From Alphaproteobacteria bacterium (GTDB lineage Bacteria; Pseudomonadota; Alphaproteobacteria; UBA828): DNA of 37,262 bases. The stretch is from NCBI GenBank assembly GCA_009691045.1, contig SHWC01000015.1, positions 1 to 37,262 of the forward strand, written 5' to 3'. A program made the translations under genes and the position numbers. Under the pieces are notes generated by a model, which was given only the letters and a program-made list of their open reading frames with translations, was not told the DNA's origin and ran no database searches. This document shows, piece by piece, positions 1 through 8,906 of this stretch (position 1 is its first letter; each line of letters begins with the position of its first letter).

Positions 1-150
1 TGAACTGCGAGCCCTGATCGGTGTTGAAGATATCGGGCGTGCCGTATCGGGCGATGGCGTCCTCCAGCGCCGCGACGCAGAAGTCCGCCTCCATGGTGTT
101 CGACAGCCGCCAAGCGAGGACCTTGCGGCTCGCCCAGTCCATGATGGCAC
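1..150 (-). pseudogene. IS3-family transposase (OrfB, rve integrase core) fragment, truncated at the window edge and at ~145-155
   Basis: Reverse complement of ~1-150 reads AIMDWASRKVLAWRLSNTMEADFCVAALEDAIARYGTPDIFNTDQGSQF, a typical IS3 OrfB integrase core. Homology is lost upstream of AIMDW. Confidence 0.85.
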
Positions 151-540
151 GGCGAGCTAGACGTCGTCGGATTTCATCCCGCGAGTCGGCACTTTGTTCA
201 CGTCGAATGCTCCAATGATGCGAAGACCTGGGAAAATCGAGAGAAGATGTTTGAACGCAAGTTCACGAAAGGCCGCGAATATGCGAGGGACCTCTTTTTA
301 GGATTGGATCTTCCCTCCACTCCGGATCAGGCGGTGGTTCTCGGGTACGCGACGGCCGTCTAGCAGCACCGAACAATCGGCGGCGGGCGATTGGTAACGA
401 GCCAAGAGCTTATCGCTGAGATTTTGAACGGCATTCCTCTGGCCACATCAAAGGACGCCGTGCCCGAGAAATATTCGCTTATTCGCACGTTGCAGCTTGC
501 TAAAATGACCGCCACCAATTTGAAAACACGAAGCGAATGC
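145..540 (+). pseudogene. Nuclease-like hypothetical protein remnant with an in-frame TAG at 361-363
   Basis: One frame reads WHGELDVVGFHPASRHFVHVECSNDAKTWENREKMFERKFTKGREYARDLFLGLDLPSTPDQAVVLGYATAV*QHRTIGGGRLVTSQELIAEILNGIPLATSKDAVPEKYSLIRTLQLAKM. Coding-like on both sides of the TAG; upstream part replaced by IS sequence. 3' end approximate. Confidence 0.5.
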
Positions 541-778
541 TTGATTCGATTAGAATCTGAAACTCGATCAAGACTGCTTCGAGCCCCTCTGAAGTTGGGC
601 CCGAAGAGGCACTTGAAAGGCAGAATTAGGTCACCGGTCAAACTCGGACGCTTTTTTGTATCCGCCGCAAGCGACCGCTCCGCGCTACTAAGTGAACGTC
701 GTGCCCGAGTAGCTTGCCTTCCGCGCCCTCTCGGGCCATTGTCTCGGCCTTCGCACCCACCAGTGAATTGCCAACGCC

Positions 779-1597
779 ATGACCGAGAAAAAGCCCCGTG
801 TCGGGCTGTTCGTCACCTGCCTGGTCGATCTGTTTCGCCCGAGCGTCGGCTTCGCCGCCGTCACGCTGATCGAGCGCGCCGGCTGCACGGTCGAGGTGCC
901 CGAGGCGCAAACCTGTTGCGGCCAACCGGCCTATAATTCCGGCGCGCGCCAGCACACCAAGGACATCGCGCGCCAGGTGATCGCGTTGTTCGAACCGTTC
1001 GATTATGTGGTGGCGCCGTCCGGCAGTTGCGGCGGCATGATCAAGGCGCATTATCCTGACCTCTTCGCCGATGAGCCCGCGTGGCACAAGCGTGCCGAAA
1101 ACCTCGCGGCGAAAACCCATGAGCTGATCTCGTTCCTCGTCGATGTGCGGGGAATGAAATCTGTGGACGCGCATTTTGATGGCGCGGTGACCTATCATGA
1201 TTCGTGCTCGGGGCTTCGCGAGCTCAAGGTGCACGACCAGCCGCGCCAATTGCTCGCGAGCGTCACCGGCCTCGCGCTGAAGGAGCTCCCCGGCGCGCAT
1301 ATTTGTTGCGGCTTCGGCGGCACGTTCTGCATCAAATATCCCGAAATCTCGACGCGCATGGTGTCGGACAAAACCGCCGACATCTCGGCGACTGGCGCTG
1401 GCACCGTGCTCGCCGGCGATCTCGGTTGTTTGATGAATATGGCCGGGCGCTTGAGCCGCGAGGGCCGGCCGATCAAGGCGCGCCATGTCGCCGAAGTGCT
1501 GGCCGGCATGGGCGATCGGCCTGCCATCGGTGAACCGTCTGTTTCCGGTTCGCCGCAACAGCGGCGCGGCGCGGTCGCGCCGGCCAAATCTCGATGA
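779..1597 (+). CDS. lutA: LutA/LldE-type (Fe-S)-binding lactate utilisation protein
   Basis: MTEKKPRVGLFVTCLVDLFRPSVGFAAVTLIERAGCTVEVPEAQTCCGQPAYNSG; second CCGFGGTFCIKYPEIS motif; followed by lutB and lutC. Confidence 0.9.
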   Translation: MTEKKPRVGLFVTCLVDLFRPSVGFAAVTLIERAGCTVEVPEAQTCCGQPAYNSGARQHTKDIARQVIALFEPFDYVVAPSGSCGGMIKAHYPDLFADEPAWHKRAENLAAKTHELISFLVDVRGMKSVDAHFDGAVTYHDSCSGLRELKVHDQPRQLLASVTGLALKELPGAHICCGFGGTFCIKYPEISTRMVSDKTADISATGAGTVLAGDLGCLMNMAGRLSREGRPIKARHVAEVLAGMGDRPAIGEPSVSGSPQQRRGAVAPAKSR

Positions 1598-1618
1598 GTC
1601 ACGCTCATCGAGATTTGG
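1584..1618. repeat. Perfect palindrome, 15-bp arms, 5-nt loop (copy A)
   Basis: CCAAATCTCGATGAG-TCACG-CTCATCGAGATTTGG; contains the lutA stop codon (1595-1597). Confidence 0.9.
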
Positions 1619-1643
1619 TGTAGGACATTCCGCACAGGCCGCC

Positions 1644-3044
1644 ATGGAGCCGCACAGCCTCGACTTCAAAGAAGCCGCGAAGCGCGCGCTCGCCGATACC
1701 GAGCTGCAAAAATCGCTGAGCAGTTTCAAGGCCGGCTTTTCCCTGAAGCGTCTCGAAGCGATTCAGAAGCTGCCGGAGTTTGAGGGCCTGCGCGATGAGG
1801 GCATCGCGATCAAACAACACACGCTCGCGCATCTCGACTTTTATTTGGGCCGCTTTGCCGAGAAGGTCGAGGCAGCGGGCGGCACGGTGCATTGGTGCCC
1901 GACGCCCGATGATGGCCGCCGCGCCATTCTCGAAATCCTCCGCACCCATGGCGCCAAGACCGCGACCAAATCGAAATCGATGGTGGCGGAAGAACTGGGG
2001 CTCAACGAATTCCTCGAAGCCAATGACATCGAGCCGGTCGAAACCGATCTCGGCGAATATATTATTCAACTCGCACATGAGCGGCCAAGCCACATCCTGG
2101 CGCCCGCTGTGCACAAGACCAAGGAGCAGGTCTCCGATCTTTTCTTCGAGCATCACAAGACGCGCCATCTGACCGAAGCCAGCGACATGGTCGCCGAGGC
2201 GCGGCAGTTTTTGCGCCCGCGTTATCTCGCCGCCGGTGCCGGCATCACGGGCGCGAATTTTTTGGTCGCGGAAACCGGTTCGATCGTGCTTGTGACCAAT
2301 GAGGGCAATGCCGAGCTGACGCAGATTCTGCCCAAGGTTCATATTGTGCTCGCGACCGTCGAGAAGGTTGTCCCGACGCTCGAAGACGCCGCGACGCTGC
2401 TGCGGCTCCTCGCGCGCTCGGCCACGGGCCAGGAATTCGGCACCTATACGACGCTGGCGACCGGGCCGAAACAAATTGGCGATCAAGATGGGCCTGAGGC
2501 GTTTCATGTCATTCTGCTCGACAATGGGCGGAGCAAAATTCTTGGTGGTGAATTTAGCGAGGTGCTGCGCTGTATCAAATGCGCGGCGTGCATGAACCAT
2601 TGCCCGGTCTATTCCGTGGTCGGCGGCCATGCCTATGGCTGGGTCTATCCCGGGCCGATCGGCGCCGCGCTCGCGCCCAATTTGATCGGCCTCGAAGAGG
2701 CGCGCCATTTGCCCAATGCCTCGACCTTTTGCGGGCGCTGCGAAGCGGTGTGTCCGATGCGTATTCCGTTGCCGAAGCTGATGCGCCAATGGCGCGAGCA
2801 GGAGCACGAGAAAAAACTTTCGCCACCGCGGTTTCGGCTCGGGCTCGATGCTTGGGCGTACCTCGCCAAGCGCCCGGCGCTCTATGCTCTCGCGACCAAA
2901 TTAGGCATTGGCGCGTTGAGCATTTTCGGTGGCGCCGGTCGCTTCGCCGCGCTGCCGCTGGCCTCGGGGTGGACCGCGACGCGCGATTTCCCGGCGCCCG
3001 AAGGCCCAACCTTCCGCACCGCCTGGAAGAAAGCACGAGGCTGA
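1644..3044 (+). CDS. lutB: LutB iron-sulfur lactate utilisation protein, copy 1
   Basis: LUD domain plus CIKCAACMNHCPVY and CGRCEAVCPM ferredoxin-like motifs. Start ATG chosen within ORF 1485..3044 (MEPHSLDFKEAAKRAL). Confidence 0.9.
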   Translation: MEPHSLDFKEAAKRALADTELQKSLSSFKAGFSLKRLEAIQKLPEFEGLRDEGIAIKQHTLAHLDFYLGRFAEKVEAAGGTVHWCPTPDDGRRAILEILRTHGAKTATKSKSMVAEELGLNEFLEANDIEPVETDLGEYIIQLAHERPSHILAPAVHKTKEQVSDLFFEHHKTRHLTEASDMVAEARQFLRPRYLAAGAGITGANFLVAETGSIVLVTNEGNAELTQILPKVHIVLATVEKVVPTLEDAATLLRLLARSATGQEFGTYTTLATGPKQIGDQDGPEAFHVILLDNGRSKILGGEFSEVLRCIKCAACMNHCPVYSVVGGHAYGWVYPGPIGAALAPNLIGLEEARHLPNASTFCGRCEAVCPMRIPLPKLMRQWREQEHEKKLSPPRFRLGLDAWAYLAKRPALYALATKLGIGALSIFGGAGRFAALPLASGWTATRDFPAPEGPTFRTAWKKARG

Positions 3045-3045
3045 G

Positions 3046-4458
3046 ATGCCAGGATTGACCAGCGAGAATTTCCGCGCCAATTCGGTCAAGGCGCTGGCCA
3101 ATCCGCAGCTGCAACGCGCGCTCGATAATATTCGGCGCGATTTCGTCGATTTTCGCGGGCGCGCGGTAGGCGAATTGCCGGAATATGATGAATTGAAGCG
3201 TCAGGCTATCGCGCTCAAGGATCACACGCTCGAAAATCTGGATTTCTATCTCGATGCCTTCGCGAACAATGTCGAGGCTTCGGGTGGGTATGTCCATTGG
3301 TGTCAGACGGCGGGCGAAGCGCGCGAGGCGATCGTCGCGATTTGCAAAAAACGCGGCGCCAAGACCATGGCCAAGGGCAAATCCATGGTCGGCGAGGAGA
3401 TTGGCCTGAATGCCTATCTCGAAGCCGCGGGGCTGGTGCCGATCGAAACCGATTTGGGCGAATATATCATTCAGATGCGCGGCGAAACGCCGAGCCATAT
3501 CACGGCGCCCGCGATCCATCTGACCAAGGAAGATGTCGCCGATCTATTCGCCGAACGGCACAAGCGCCCGCGCAAGACCGAAATCCCGGCGCTGATCGCC
3601 GAGGCGCGCGAAATGTTGCGCCCGCGTTATCACGAGGCCGATATCGGCCTCACGGGCGCTAATTTTTTGATCGCCGAAACCGGCTCAAGCATGATCATCA
3701 CGAACGAGGGCAATGGCGATCTGTCGCAAGTCCTGCCGCACACACACATCGTGCTGGCCAGCATCGACAAGATCGTGCCGACCATCGAGGACGCATTGAC
3801 GGCCGCGCGCATTTTGGCGCGCACCTCATCGGGCCAGGAATTCACGGTCTACAACACGTTTTCGACCGGCGCGCGGCGTCCCGGCGATTTGGACGGGCCG
3901 GAAGAGTTTCACGTCGTGCTGCTCGACAATGGTCGCAGCGCCCTGATGGGCACCAAGCAACAGGCGATGTTGCGGTGCATAAGGTGCGCGGCGTGCCTCA
4001 ATCATTGCCCGGTCTATAAATCGGTCGGCGGGCACGCTTATGGCGCGGTCTATACCGGGCCGATGGGCGCGGTGCTGACGCCCACCATGGTCGGCCTCGA
4101 CAAAGCGGGGCCTTTGCCCAATGCGTCGACGTTTTGCGGGCGGTGCGAATCGGTGTGCCCGATGGGCATTCCATTGCCGGCGCTGATGCGCGATTGGCGC
4201 GAGCGTGAATTCGAGCGCGCCGAGGCGCCGGCCACCTTGCGCAAGGGCATCAATGCGTGGGCCTATTTGGCCAAGCGCCCAGTGCTCTATGCGCTCGCGA
4301 CGCGGTTCGCGGCGGTCGCGCTTAAACTGCTCGGCGGGCGGAGCGGGCGCTTGGCGAGCCTGCCTTTGGGCGGGGGTTGGACCGCGACGCGTGATTTTCC
4401 GGCGCCCGAGGGCGCTACGTTTCGCGCGCAATGGCGGTGCGCCAGGGGGTTGGGATGA
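3046..4458 (+). CDS. lutB: LutB iron-sulfur lactate utilisation protein, copy 2 (tandem paralogue)
   Basis: MPGLTSENFRANSVKALANPQLQRALDNIRRDF; CIRCAACLNHCPVY and CGRCESVCPM motifs; colinear with copy 1 to the shared GWTATRDFPAPEG C-terminus; start 1 nt after copy 1's stop. Confidence 0.9.
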   Translation: MPGLTSENFRANSVKALANPQLQRALDNIRRDFVDFRGRAVGELPEYDELKRQAIALKDHTLENLDFYLDAFANNVEASGGYVHWCQTAGEAREAIVAICKKRGAKTMAKGKSMVGEEIGLNAYLEAAGLVPIETDLGEYIIQMRGETPSHITAPAIHLTKEDVADLFAERHKRPRKTEIPALIAEAREMLRPRYHEADIGLTGANFLIAETGSSMIITNEGNGDLSQVLPHTHIVLASIDKIVPTIEDALTAARILARTSSGQEFTVYNTFSTGARRPGDLDGPEEFHVVLLDNGRSALMGTKQQAMLRCIRCAACLNHCPVYKSVGGHAYGAVYTGPMGAVLTPTMVGLDKAGPLPNASTFCGRCESVCPMGIPLPALMRDWREREFERAEAPATLRKGINAWAYLAKRPVLYALATRFAAVALKLLGGRSGRLASLPLGGGWTATRDFPAPEGATFRAQWRCARGLG

Positions 4459-5123
4459 GTGATGGTCGAGCGGCGATCCTCGGCAATATTCAACGCGCAC
4501 TCGGGCGCGGCGAATTGCAGGGTGAGGCGCGCGCGTCCTGCGAGGCGCGGCTGAAGAATCACGCGCGGAACCTTATCCCCGCGCGCGGGCAATTGCCGCG
4601 CGAGGAACAAATCGCGTTGTTCATTCGCATGGCCCTGGCGGTCAAGGCCAGCGTCTCGCGCGTCGCCAAGGATGACGATGTGCCGGAGGCAGTGGTCGCC
4701 TTTTTGAAGGGCCAGAATCTGCCGGCCGATGTGATCATGGCGCCGGACCCCGCGCTCGATCGCTATGGCTGGTCGAGCCAGAAAATGCTCGCGATCCGCC
4801 GCGGCAAGCCCTTGGATGCCGATCAAGTTGGCGTCACCGGCGCGGTGTGCGGCATTGCCGAGACCGGCACGCTGATGATGGCATCAAGCCCTGAGCACCC
4901 GACCACGCTCAATTTCATGCCCGAGACGCATGTGGTCGTGCTACGCGCCTCGCAAATGGTCGGCGCCTATGAAGAAGGCTTCGACATGTTACGTGCCAAG
5001 GGCGCGATGCCGCGCACGGTGAATTTGATCACCGGCCCATCGCGCACCGGCGATATCGAGCAAAAAATCGAGCTCGGCGCGCACGGCCCGCGCCGGCTGC
5101 ATATCGTGATCGTCGACGATTGA
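4455..5123 (+). CDS. lutC: LutC LUD-domain lactate utilisation protein
   Basis: MSDGRAAILGNIQRALGR...GVTGAVCGIAETGTLMM...MPETHVVVL...TGPSRTGDIEQKIELGAHGPRRLHIVI; ATGA overlap with lutB2. Confidence 0.9.
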   Translation: MSDGRAAILGNIQRALGRGELQGEARASCEARLKNHARNLIPARGQLPREEQIALFIRMALAVKASVSRVAKDDDVPEAVVAFLKGQNLPADVIMAPDPALDRYGWSSQKMLAIRRGKPLDADQVGVTGAVCGIAETGTLMMASSPEHPTTLNFMPETHVVVLRASQMVGAYEEGFDMLRAKGAMPRTVNLITGPSRTGDIEQKIELGAHGPRRLHIVIVDD

Positions 5124-5131
5124 TGAGACAT

Positions 5132-5153
5132 GGGGGCCTAAGGCCCCTTTTTC
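5132..5153 (+). terminator. Rho-independent terminator of the lut operon
   Basis: GGGGCC-TAA-GGCCCC stem followed by TTTTT immediately after lutC. Confidence 0.8.
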
Positions 5154-5159
5154 TATTGG

Positions 5160-5187
5160 GTCTCGATGAGCCATCGATCATCGAGAC
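5160..5187. repeat. Inverted repeat, same core as copy A (copy C)
   Basis: GTCTCGATGA-GCCATCGA-TCATCGAGAC, 10-bp perfect arms. Confidence 0.75.
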
Positions 5188-5225
5188 GCCCTCAAGCGCC
5201 GGGCGCGCGTTCCACGCGCTTGGCT

Positions 5226-5296
5226 TTCGCCGCTGGCGCGGCGCGGTGCGGTCGCGTCGGCCAAGTCTCGATGAGATAAGTTCATCGAGACTCGGT
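5226..5296. repeat. Second copy (B) of the ~70-bp repeat seen at ~1550-1620
   Basis: TTCGCCGC..GCGCGGCGCGGTGCGGTCGCGTCGGCCAAGTCTCGATGAG-ATAAG-TTCATCGAGACTCGG aligns with 1550-1618 including the GC-rich flank. Confidence 0.8.
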
Positions 5297-5307
5297 ATTG
5301 TTTGATC

Positions 5308-5877
5308 ATGGTTAAGAGAAACCTCAGCGATGAAGACCGTGCGCTTTGGCAGCGTATTGTGGCGAATGTAGTGCCGTTAAAGCGCGCGGCTAATATCGAG
5401 CCGCTGAAGCGCACGACCAAGCGCGTTGTTAAGGCGCCGGTTCCGCCCACGGCCGCGTCGGCGCCAGCAAAAGCGATAAAACTCAAGGTTGAACGGCCGC
5501 AGCCCGCACCACGTGCCGCGCCGCCTGTCGTCGTTGTCAGCGCGGCGCCCGCAACGCCCGGGCTTGACCGGCGCACGACATCGAAACTCAGGCGCGGCCA
5601 TATCGTGATTGAGGCCAAGCTCGATCTGCACGGCATGACGCAGAGCGAGGCGCATGACGCGCTGTTGCGCTTTATCGCCTCAAGCCGCGAGCGGGGCTTA
5701 AGGTGCGTGATCGTGGTAACGGGCGTTGGCAAAGCGGGCGGGGGCGTGTTGCGCCGCGCGGTGCCGCGTTGGCTTTCAGAGGCAGGGCCACGCGAGGCGG
5801 TGATCAGCTTCGCCGCCGCCGAGCAACGCCATGGTGGCGATGGCGCGCTCTATGTGATGCTGAGGAAGAAGCGCTAG
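5308..5877 (+). CDS. Smr/MutS2-type C-terminal domain protein
   Basis: KLDLHGMTQSEAHDALLRFI...LRCVIVVTGVGKAGGGVLRRAVPRWL: Smr LDLHG and TGxG motifs. Confidence 0.85.
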   Translation: MVKRNLSDEDRALWQRIVANVVPLKRAANIEPLKRTTKRVVKAPVPPTAASAPAKAIKLKVERPQPAPRAAPPVVVVSAAPATPGLDRRTTSKLRRGHIVIEAKLDLHGMTQSEAHDALLRFIASSRERGLRCVIVVTGVGKAGGGVLRRAVPRWLSEAGPREAVISFAAAEQRHGGDGALYVMLRKKR

Positions 5878-5886
5878 GCCTTCGCG

Positions 5887-6498
5887 TCAACCGCCCTTGA
5901 GCTCAAGCATGATCTCATTGCGGCGCAGGAACCAGGGCGTAAAGGGCGGGTCATAACGCGCCCAGATCGGCTCTCCGACCGCTTCAAGCTTCTCACGCGC
6001 CATCGCGGCCCTGAGCTTGGCCAGTTGTTCCTCATAGAGATCCTGTGATGATGTGCCCGAATAACGGATCGCGGCAAAGCGCTGTGCCGGCATGGCTCGA
6101 AGCGTGATGGTGGGGTCATCCGGCTTCGGCAATGTGGCAAGCGTGAAAGAACTTGGCATGACGAACTGCATCACGATGCCGCCATCGCGGCCTTGCTGCG
6201 TCACCGGCGCGGTCATGGCGATCTTCTGAGGCGTCGTGGTCACGGGCGCGGTCATCGAGATCTCCTGCGCGCCCGAATTCTTGCCGCTGATATAGTCGAA
6301 CAACCGACGGAACCCGGTATTGCTGGCAGTCTCGACGTCGCCCTGCATCACCGTCTCGGCCGCGACATAGGGCGCGTAATCGCGCAGCTCGAAATCCTCG
6401 AACGCGCGGCTCACAGTATAGGTCGGCTGCTCATAGGCCGAGCTACAGCCGACGAGCGCCAAGACAAACGCAAACACGATGGCGGTCCTTTTGACCAT
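5887..6498 (-). CDS. SOUL family haem-binding lipoprotein
   Basis: Lipobox LALVGC; EQPTYTVSRAFEDFELRDYAPYVAAETV...ISMTAPVTTTPQKIAMTAPV typical of SOUL proteins. Confidence 0.85.
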   Translation of the reverse strand: MVKRTAIVFAFVLALVGCSSAYEQPTYTVSRAFEDFELRDYAPYVAAETVMQGDVETASNTGFRRLFDYISGKNSGAQEISMTAPVTTTPQKIAMTAPVTQQGRDGGIVMQFVMPSSFTLATLPKPDDPTITLRAMPAQRFAAIRYSGTSSQDLYEEQLAKLRAAMAREKLEAVGEPIWARYDPPFTPWFLRRNEIMLELKGG

Positions 6499-6642
6499 GA
6501 CGGGGCTCCGATCCTACAGGCGATATAGGTAAAACGCCCCGCCCCGGCGAGCGGATCACGAAGATTTCTTAGAATCCGCAGTGTGTGCGAGAGCTAGGGC
6601 CATTGCGGCCCGCGCATCTCGTGCGCCGTCGAGTTCCCTAAC

Positions 6643-6821
6643 TCGTCATGCGCGGATCAAGTCGGCGCAGGCAGGACGGCGGGGCATCCAGCGGCGGCGG
6701 CGGCGGCGGTTTTCCAGTCGCTCTGGGTCCCCCGGCCAAGCCGTGGGACGACGATTTGGGAGCGGGCAAGGTTCCGCGTGATTTAAGCCGGACAGCCGTG
6801 GGTCAAGCCTGGCAATGACGA
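6643..6821. repeat. Degenerate intergenic repeat with inverted TCGTCATG-type ends
   Basis: Left end TCGTCATGCGCGGATCAAGTC; right end GGGTCAAGCCTGGCAATGACGA (reverse complement begins TCGTCAT). Internal (GGC)n tract 6691-6709. Confidence 0.5.
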
Positions 6822-6851
6822 AAAGCAGAACTAAGAAGAGAGGGCCGACCT

Positions 6852-8168
6852 CTACAAAATAAACTTGCTCAAATCCGCGTTTTTGGCGAGTGCGCCGACA
6901 TGGTCGCGCACATAGGCGGCGTCGATGTGCGCCACGGTGCCGCTTTTTTCGCTGGCATCGAAACTGACGTCTTCCAGCAGTTTTTCCATCACGGTGTGGA
7001 GCCGTCGCGCGCCGATGTTCTCGACCGAGCGATTCACCTCGGCGGCCAAATCGGCGATGGTATCGAGCGCGTCAGCCGTGATGTCGAGCGTGACCTCCTC
7101 GGTCTTCATCAGGGCGACATATTGCTTGAGCAAACTATTCTCGGGCTCGGTCAAAATGCGCTTCAGGTCATCGCGGCTGAGTGCTTTTAGCTCGACGCGG
7201 ATCGGCAGGCGCCCCTGCAGCTCGGGCAACAAATCGGACGGCTTCGCGAGGTGAAACGCGCCCGAGGCGATGAAGAGAATATGATCGGTTCTCACCGTGC
7301 CGTGCTTGGTCGAGACCGGCGTGCCTTCGATCAGGGGCAATAGATCGCGCTGCACGCCCTCGCGGCTGACATCGCCGCCAATGCGGTGCTCGCCGCCACG
7401 GCCGCAAATCTTGTCGATCTCGTCGATGAACACGATGCCGTGATTCTCCACGCGCTCGATCGCGGCGCGCACCACGCGCTCATTGTCCAATAATTTGTCG
7501 CTCTCCTCGGCGATCAACAGCTCATAGGAATCGGCGACGCTGAGTTTCTTCTTTTTGGTGCGCCCGCCAAAGGCCTTGCCGAGCATATCGCCCAGATTGA
7601 GCATGCCCATCTGCGCGCCCGGCATGCCGGGCACTTCAAAGGTGGGGAGTGTCGGCGCGGAACTATCGCCGACCTCAAGCTCGATTTCTTTATCGGCGAA
7701 CTCGCCCTCGCGCAGGCGCTTGCGGAATTTCGCCCGGGTCTCGGCGCTGGCGCCTTCGCCGACCAGCACGTCAAGCACGCGCTCCTCGGCGGCAAGCTCG
7801 GCCTTGGCGGCCACTTCCTTCCGCATCGAATCGCGCTGCATATGGATGCCGATTTCCAGAAGGTCGCGCACGATCTGCTCAACATCGCGGCCGACATAAC
7901 CAACCTCGGTGAATTTGGTCGCTTCGACCTTGATAAACGGCGCCTGGGCCAGGCGCGCGAGGCGCCGCGCGATTTCGGTTTTGCCCACGCCGGTCGGCCC
8001 GATCATGAGAATGTTTTTCGGCATCACCTCTTCGCGCAATTCGGGCGTGAGCTGCTGGCGGCGCCAGCGATTGCGCAGCGCGATGGCGACCGCGCGCTTG
8101 GCCTCGCGCTGGCCAACGATGAAACGGTCAAGCTCGGAAACGATCTCGCGGGGGCTGAATGAACTCAC
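6852..8168 (-). CDS. hslU: ATP-dependent protease ATPase subunit HslU
   Basis: [51 protein letters not shown] Walker A, C-terminus DLSKFIL. GTG start at 8168 preferred over the longer ORF to 8231. Confidence 0.95.
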   Translation of the reverse strand: MSSFSPREIVSELDRFIVGQREAKRAVAIALRNRWRRQQLTPELREEVMPKNILMIGPTGVGKTEIARRLARLAQAPFIKVEATKFTEVGYVGRDVEQIVRDLLEIGIHMQRDSMRKEVAAKAELAAEERVLDVLVGEGASAETRAKFRKRLREGEFADKEIELEVGDSSAPTLPTFEVPGMPGAQMGMLNLGDMLGKAFGGRTKKKKLSVADSYELLIAEESDKLLDNERVVRAAIERVENHGIVFIDEIDKICGRGGEHRIGGDVSREGVQRDLLPLIEGTPVSTKHGTVRTDHILFIASGAFHLAKPSDLLPELQGRLPIRVELKALSRDDLKRILTEPENSLLKQYVALMKTEEVTLDITADALDTIADLAAEVNRSVENIGARRLHTVMEKLLEDVSFDASEKSGTVAHIDAAYVRDHVGALAKNADLSKFIL

Positions 8169-8182
8169 GGTTTTTGCTTGTC

Positions 8183-8737
8183 CTATTTGGGCAGGCGTTC
8201 GATGAGGATCGAGCGATTGGTGTAGATGCAAAGGTCGGCGGCGATGCCCATGGCCTTTTGGGCGATGGTCTCGGCATCGAACGAATCGATATCGATCAAG
8301 GCGCGCGCGGCGGCCAACGCATAGGCGCCGCCCGACCCAATGCCGATCAAGCCATCCTCGGGCTCAAGCACATCGCCCATGCCGGTCAGAACGAGCGAGG
8401 TGCCCTCATCGGCGACCGCCATCATGGCTTCGAGCCGGCGCAGATAACGATCGGTGCGCCAATCCTTGGCGAGCTCGACACAGGCGCGGGTGAGTTGGGC
8501 CGGGTATTGTTCGAGCTTGGCCTCGAGCCGCTCGAAGAGGGTGAAGGCATCGGCGGTCGCGCCGGCAAAGCCCGCGATCACCGAGCCATCGCCCAAGCGC
8601 CGTACTTTGCGCGCGTTCGACTTGAGCACGATATTGCCGAGCGTGACCTGGCCATCGCCCGCGATCACCACCTCGCGGCCCTTGCGGATGGAGAGGATGG
8701 TGGTGCCGTGGGCGACGGGCGGGCGGTTTTCCGACAT
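8183..8737 (-). CDS. hslV: ATP-dependent protease peptidase subunit HslV
   Basis: [39 protein letters not shown]...[10 protein letters not shown]; directly upstream of hslU. Confidence 0.95.
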   Translation of the reverse strand: MSENRPPVAHGTTILSIRKGREVVIAGDGQVTLGNIVLKSNARKVRRLGDGSVIAGFAGATADAFTLFERLEAKLEQYPAQLTRACVELAKDWRTDRYLRRLEAMMAVADEGTSLVLTGMGDVLEPEDGLIGIGSGGAYALAAARALIDIDSFDAETIAQKAMGIAADLCIYTNRSILIERLPK

Positions 8738-8793
8738 AGCTACTCCTGGGGGACTCCTGGGCGACACCCGGGGGTGGGCGAGGCCCTAGGATG

Positions 8794-8819
8794 TAGAGGG
8801 GCGGGCCGCCGCATTCAAG
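8794..8819 (-). promoter_or_regulatory. Possible heat-shock (RpoH-type) promoter for hslVU
   Basis: Minus strand: CTTGAAT (8819-8813), 11-nt spacer, CCCCTCTA (8801-8794). Good -35, weak -10. Confidence 0.35.
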
Positions 8820-8872
8820 GTTGGTCTAGCGGACCGTAAACTACCGAAATATCTTGCACGATGTGCCTTCTG

Positions 8873-8906
8873 TTTCTGAAATCATAATTTACTTTTCTGA
8901 AATTAT
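8873..8906. promoter_or_regulatory. Tandem operator-like palindromes in the XRE gene promoter
   Basis: TTTCTGAAA at 8873-8881 and 8894-8902, 21 bp apart. The second lies in the 17-bp spacer of a candidate promoter TTTACT (8888-8893) / CATATA (8911-8916). Confidence 0.55.

Noticed and set aside
638-1729. 363-aa minus-strand ORF antisense to lutA
   Set aside because: Low-complexity R/G/A/H-rich translation typical of antisense frames in high-GC DNA; the plus strand has a clear LutA.
1605-2807. 400-aa minus-strand ORF antisense to lutB1
   Set aside because: Mirror frame of a clear LutB gene; no recognisable domain.
6691-6709. GGC repeat tract as a coding or contingency locus
   Set aside because: Intergenic, short, and no adjacent ORF or promoter whose phase would be altered; kept only as part of the repeat note.
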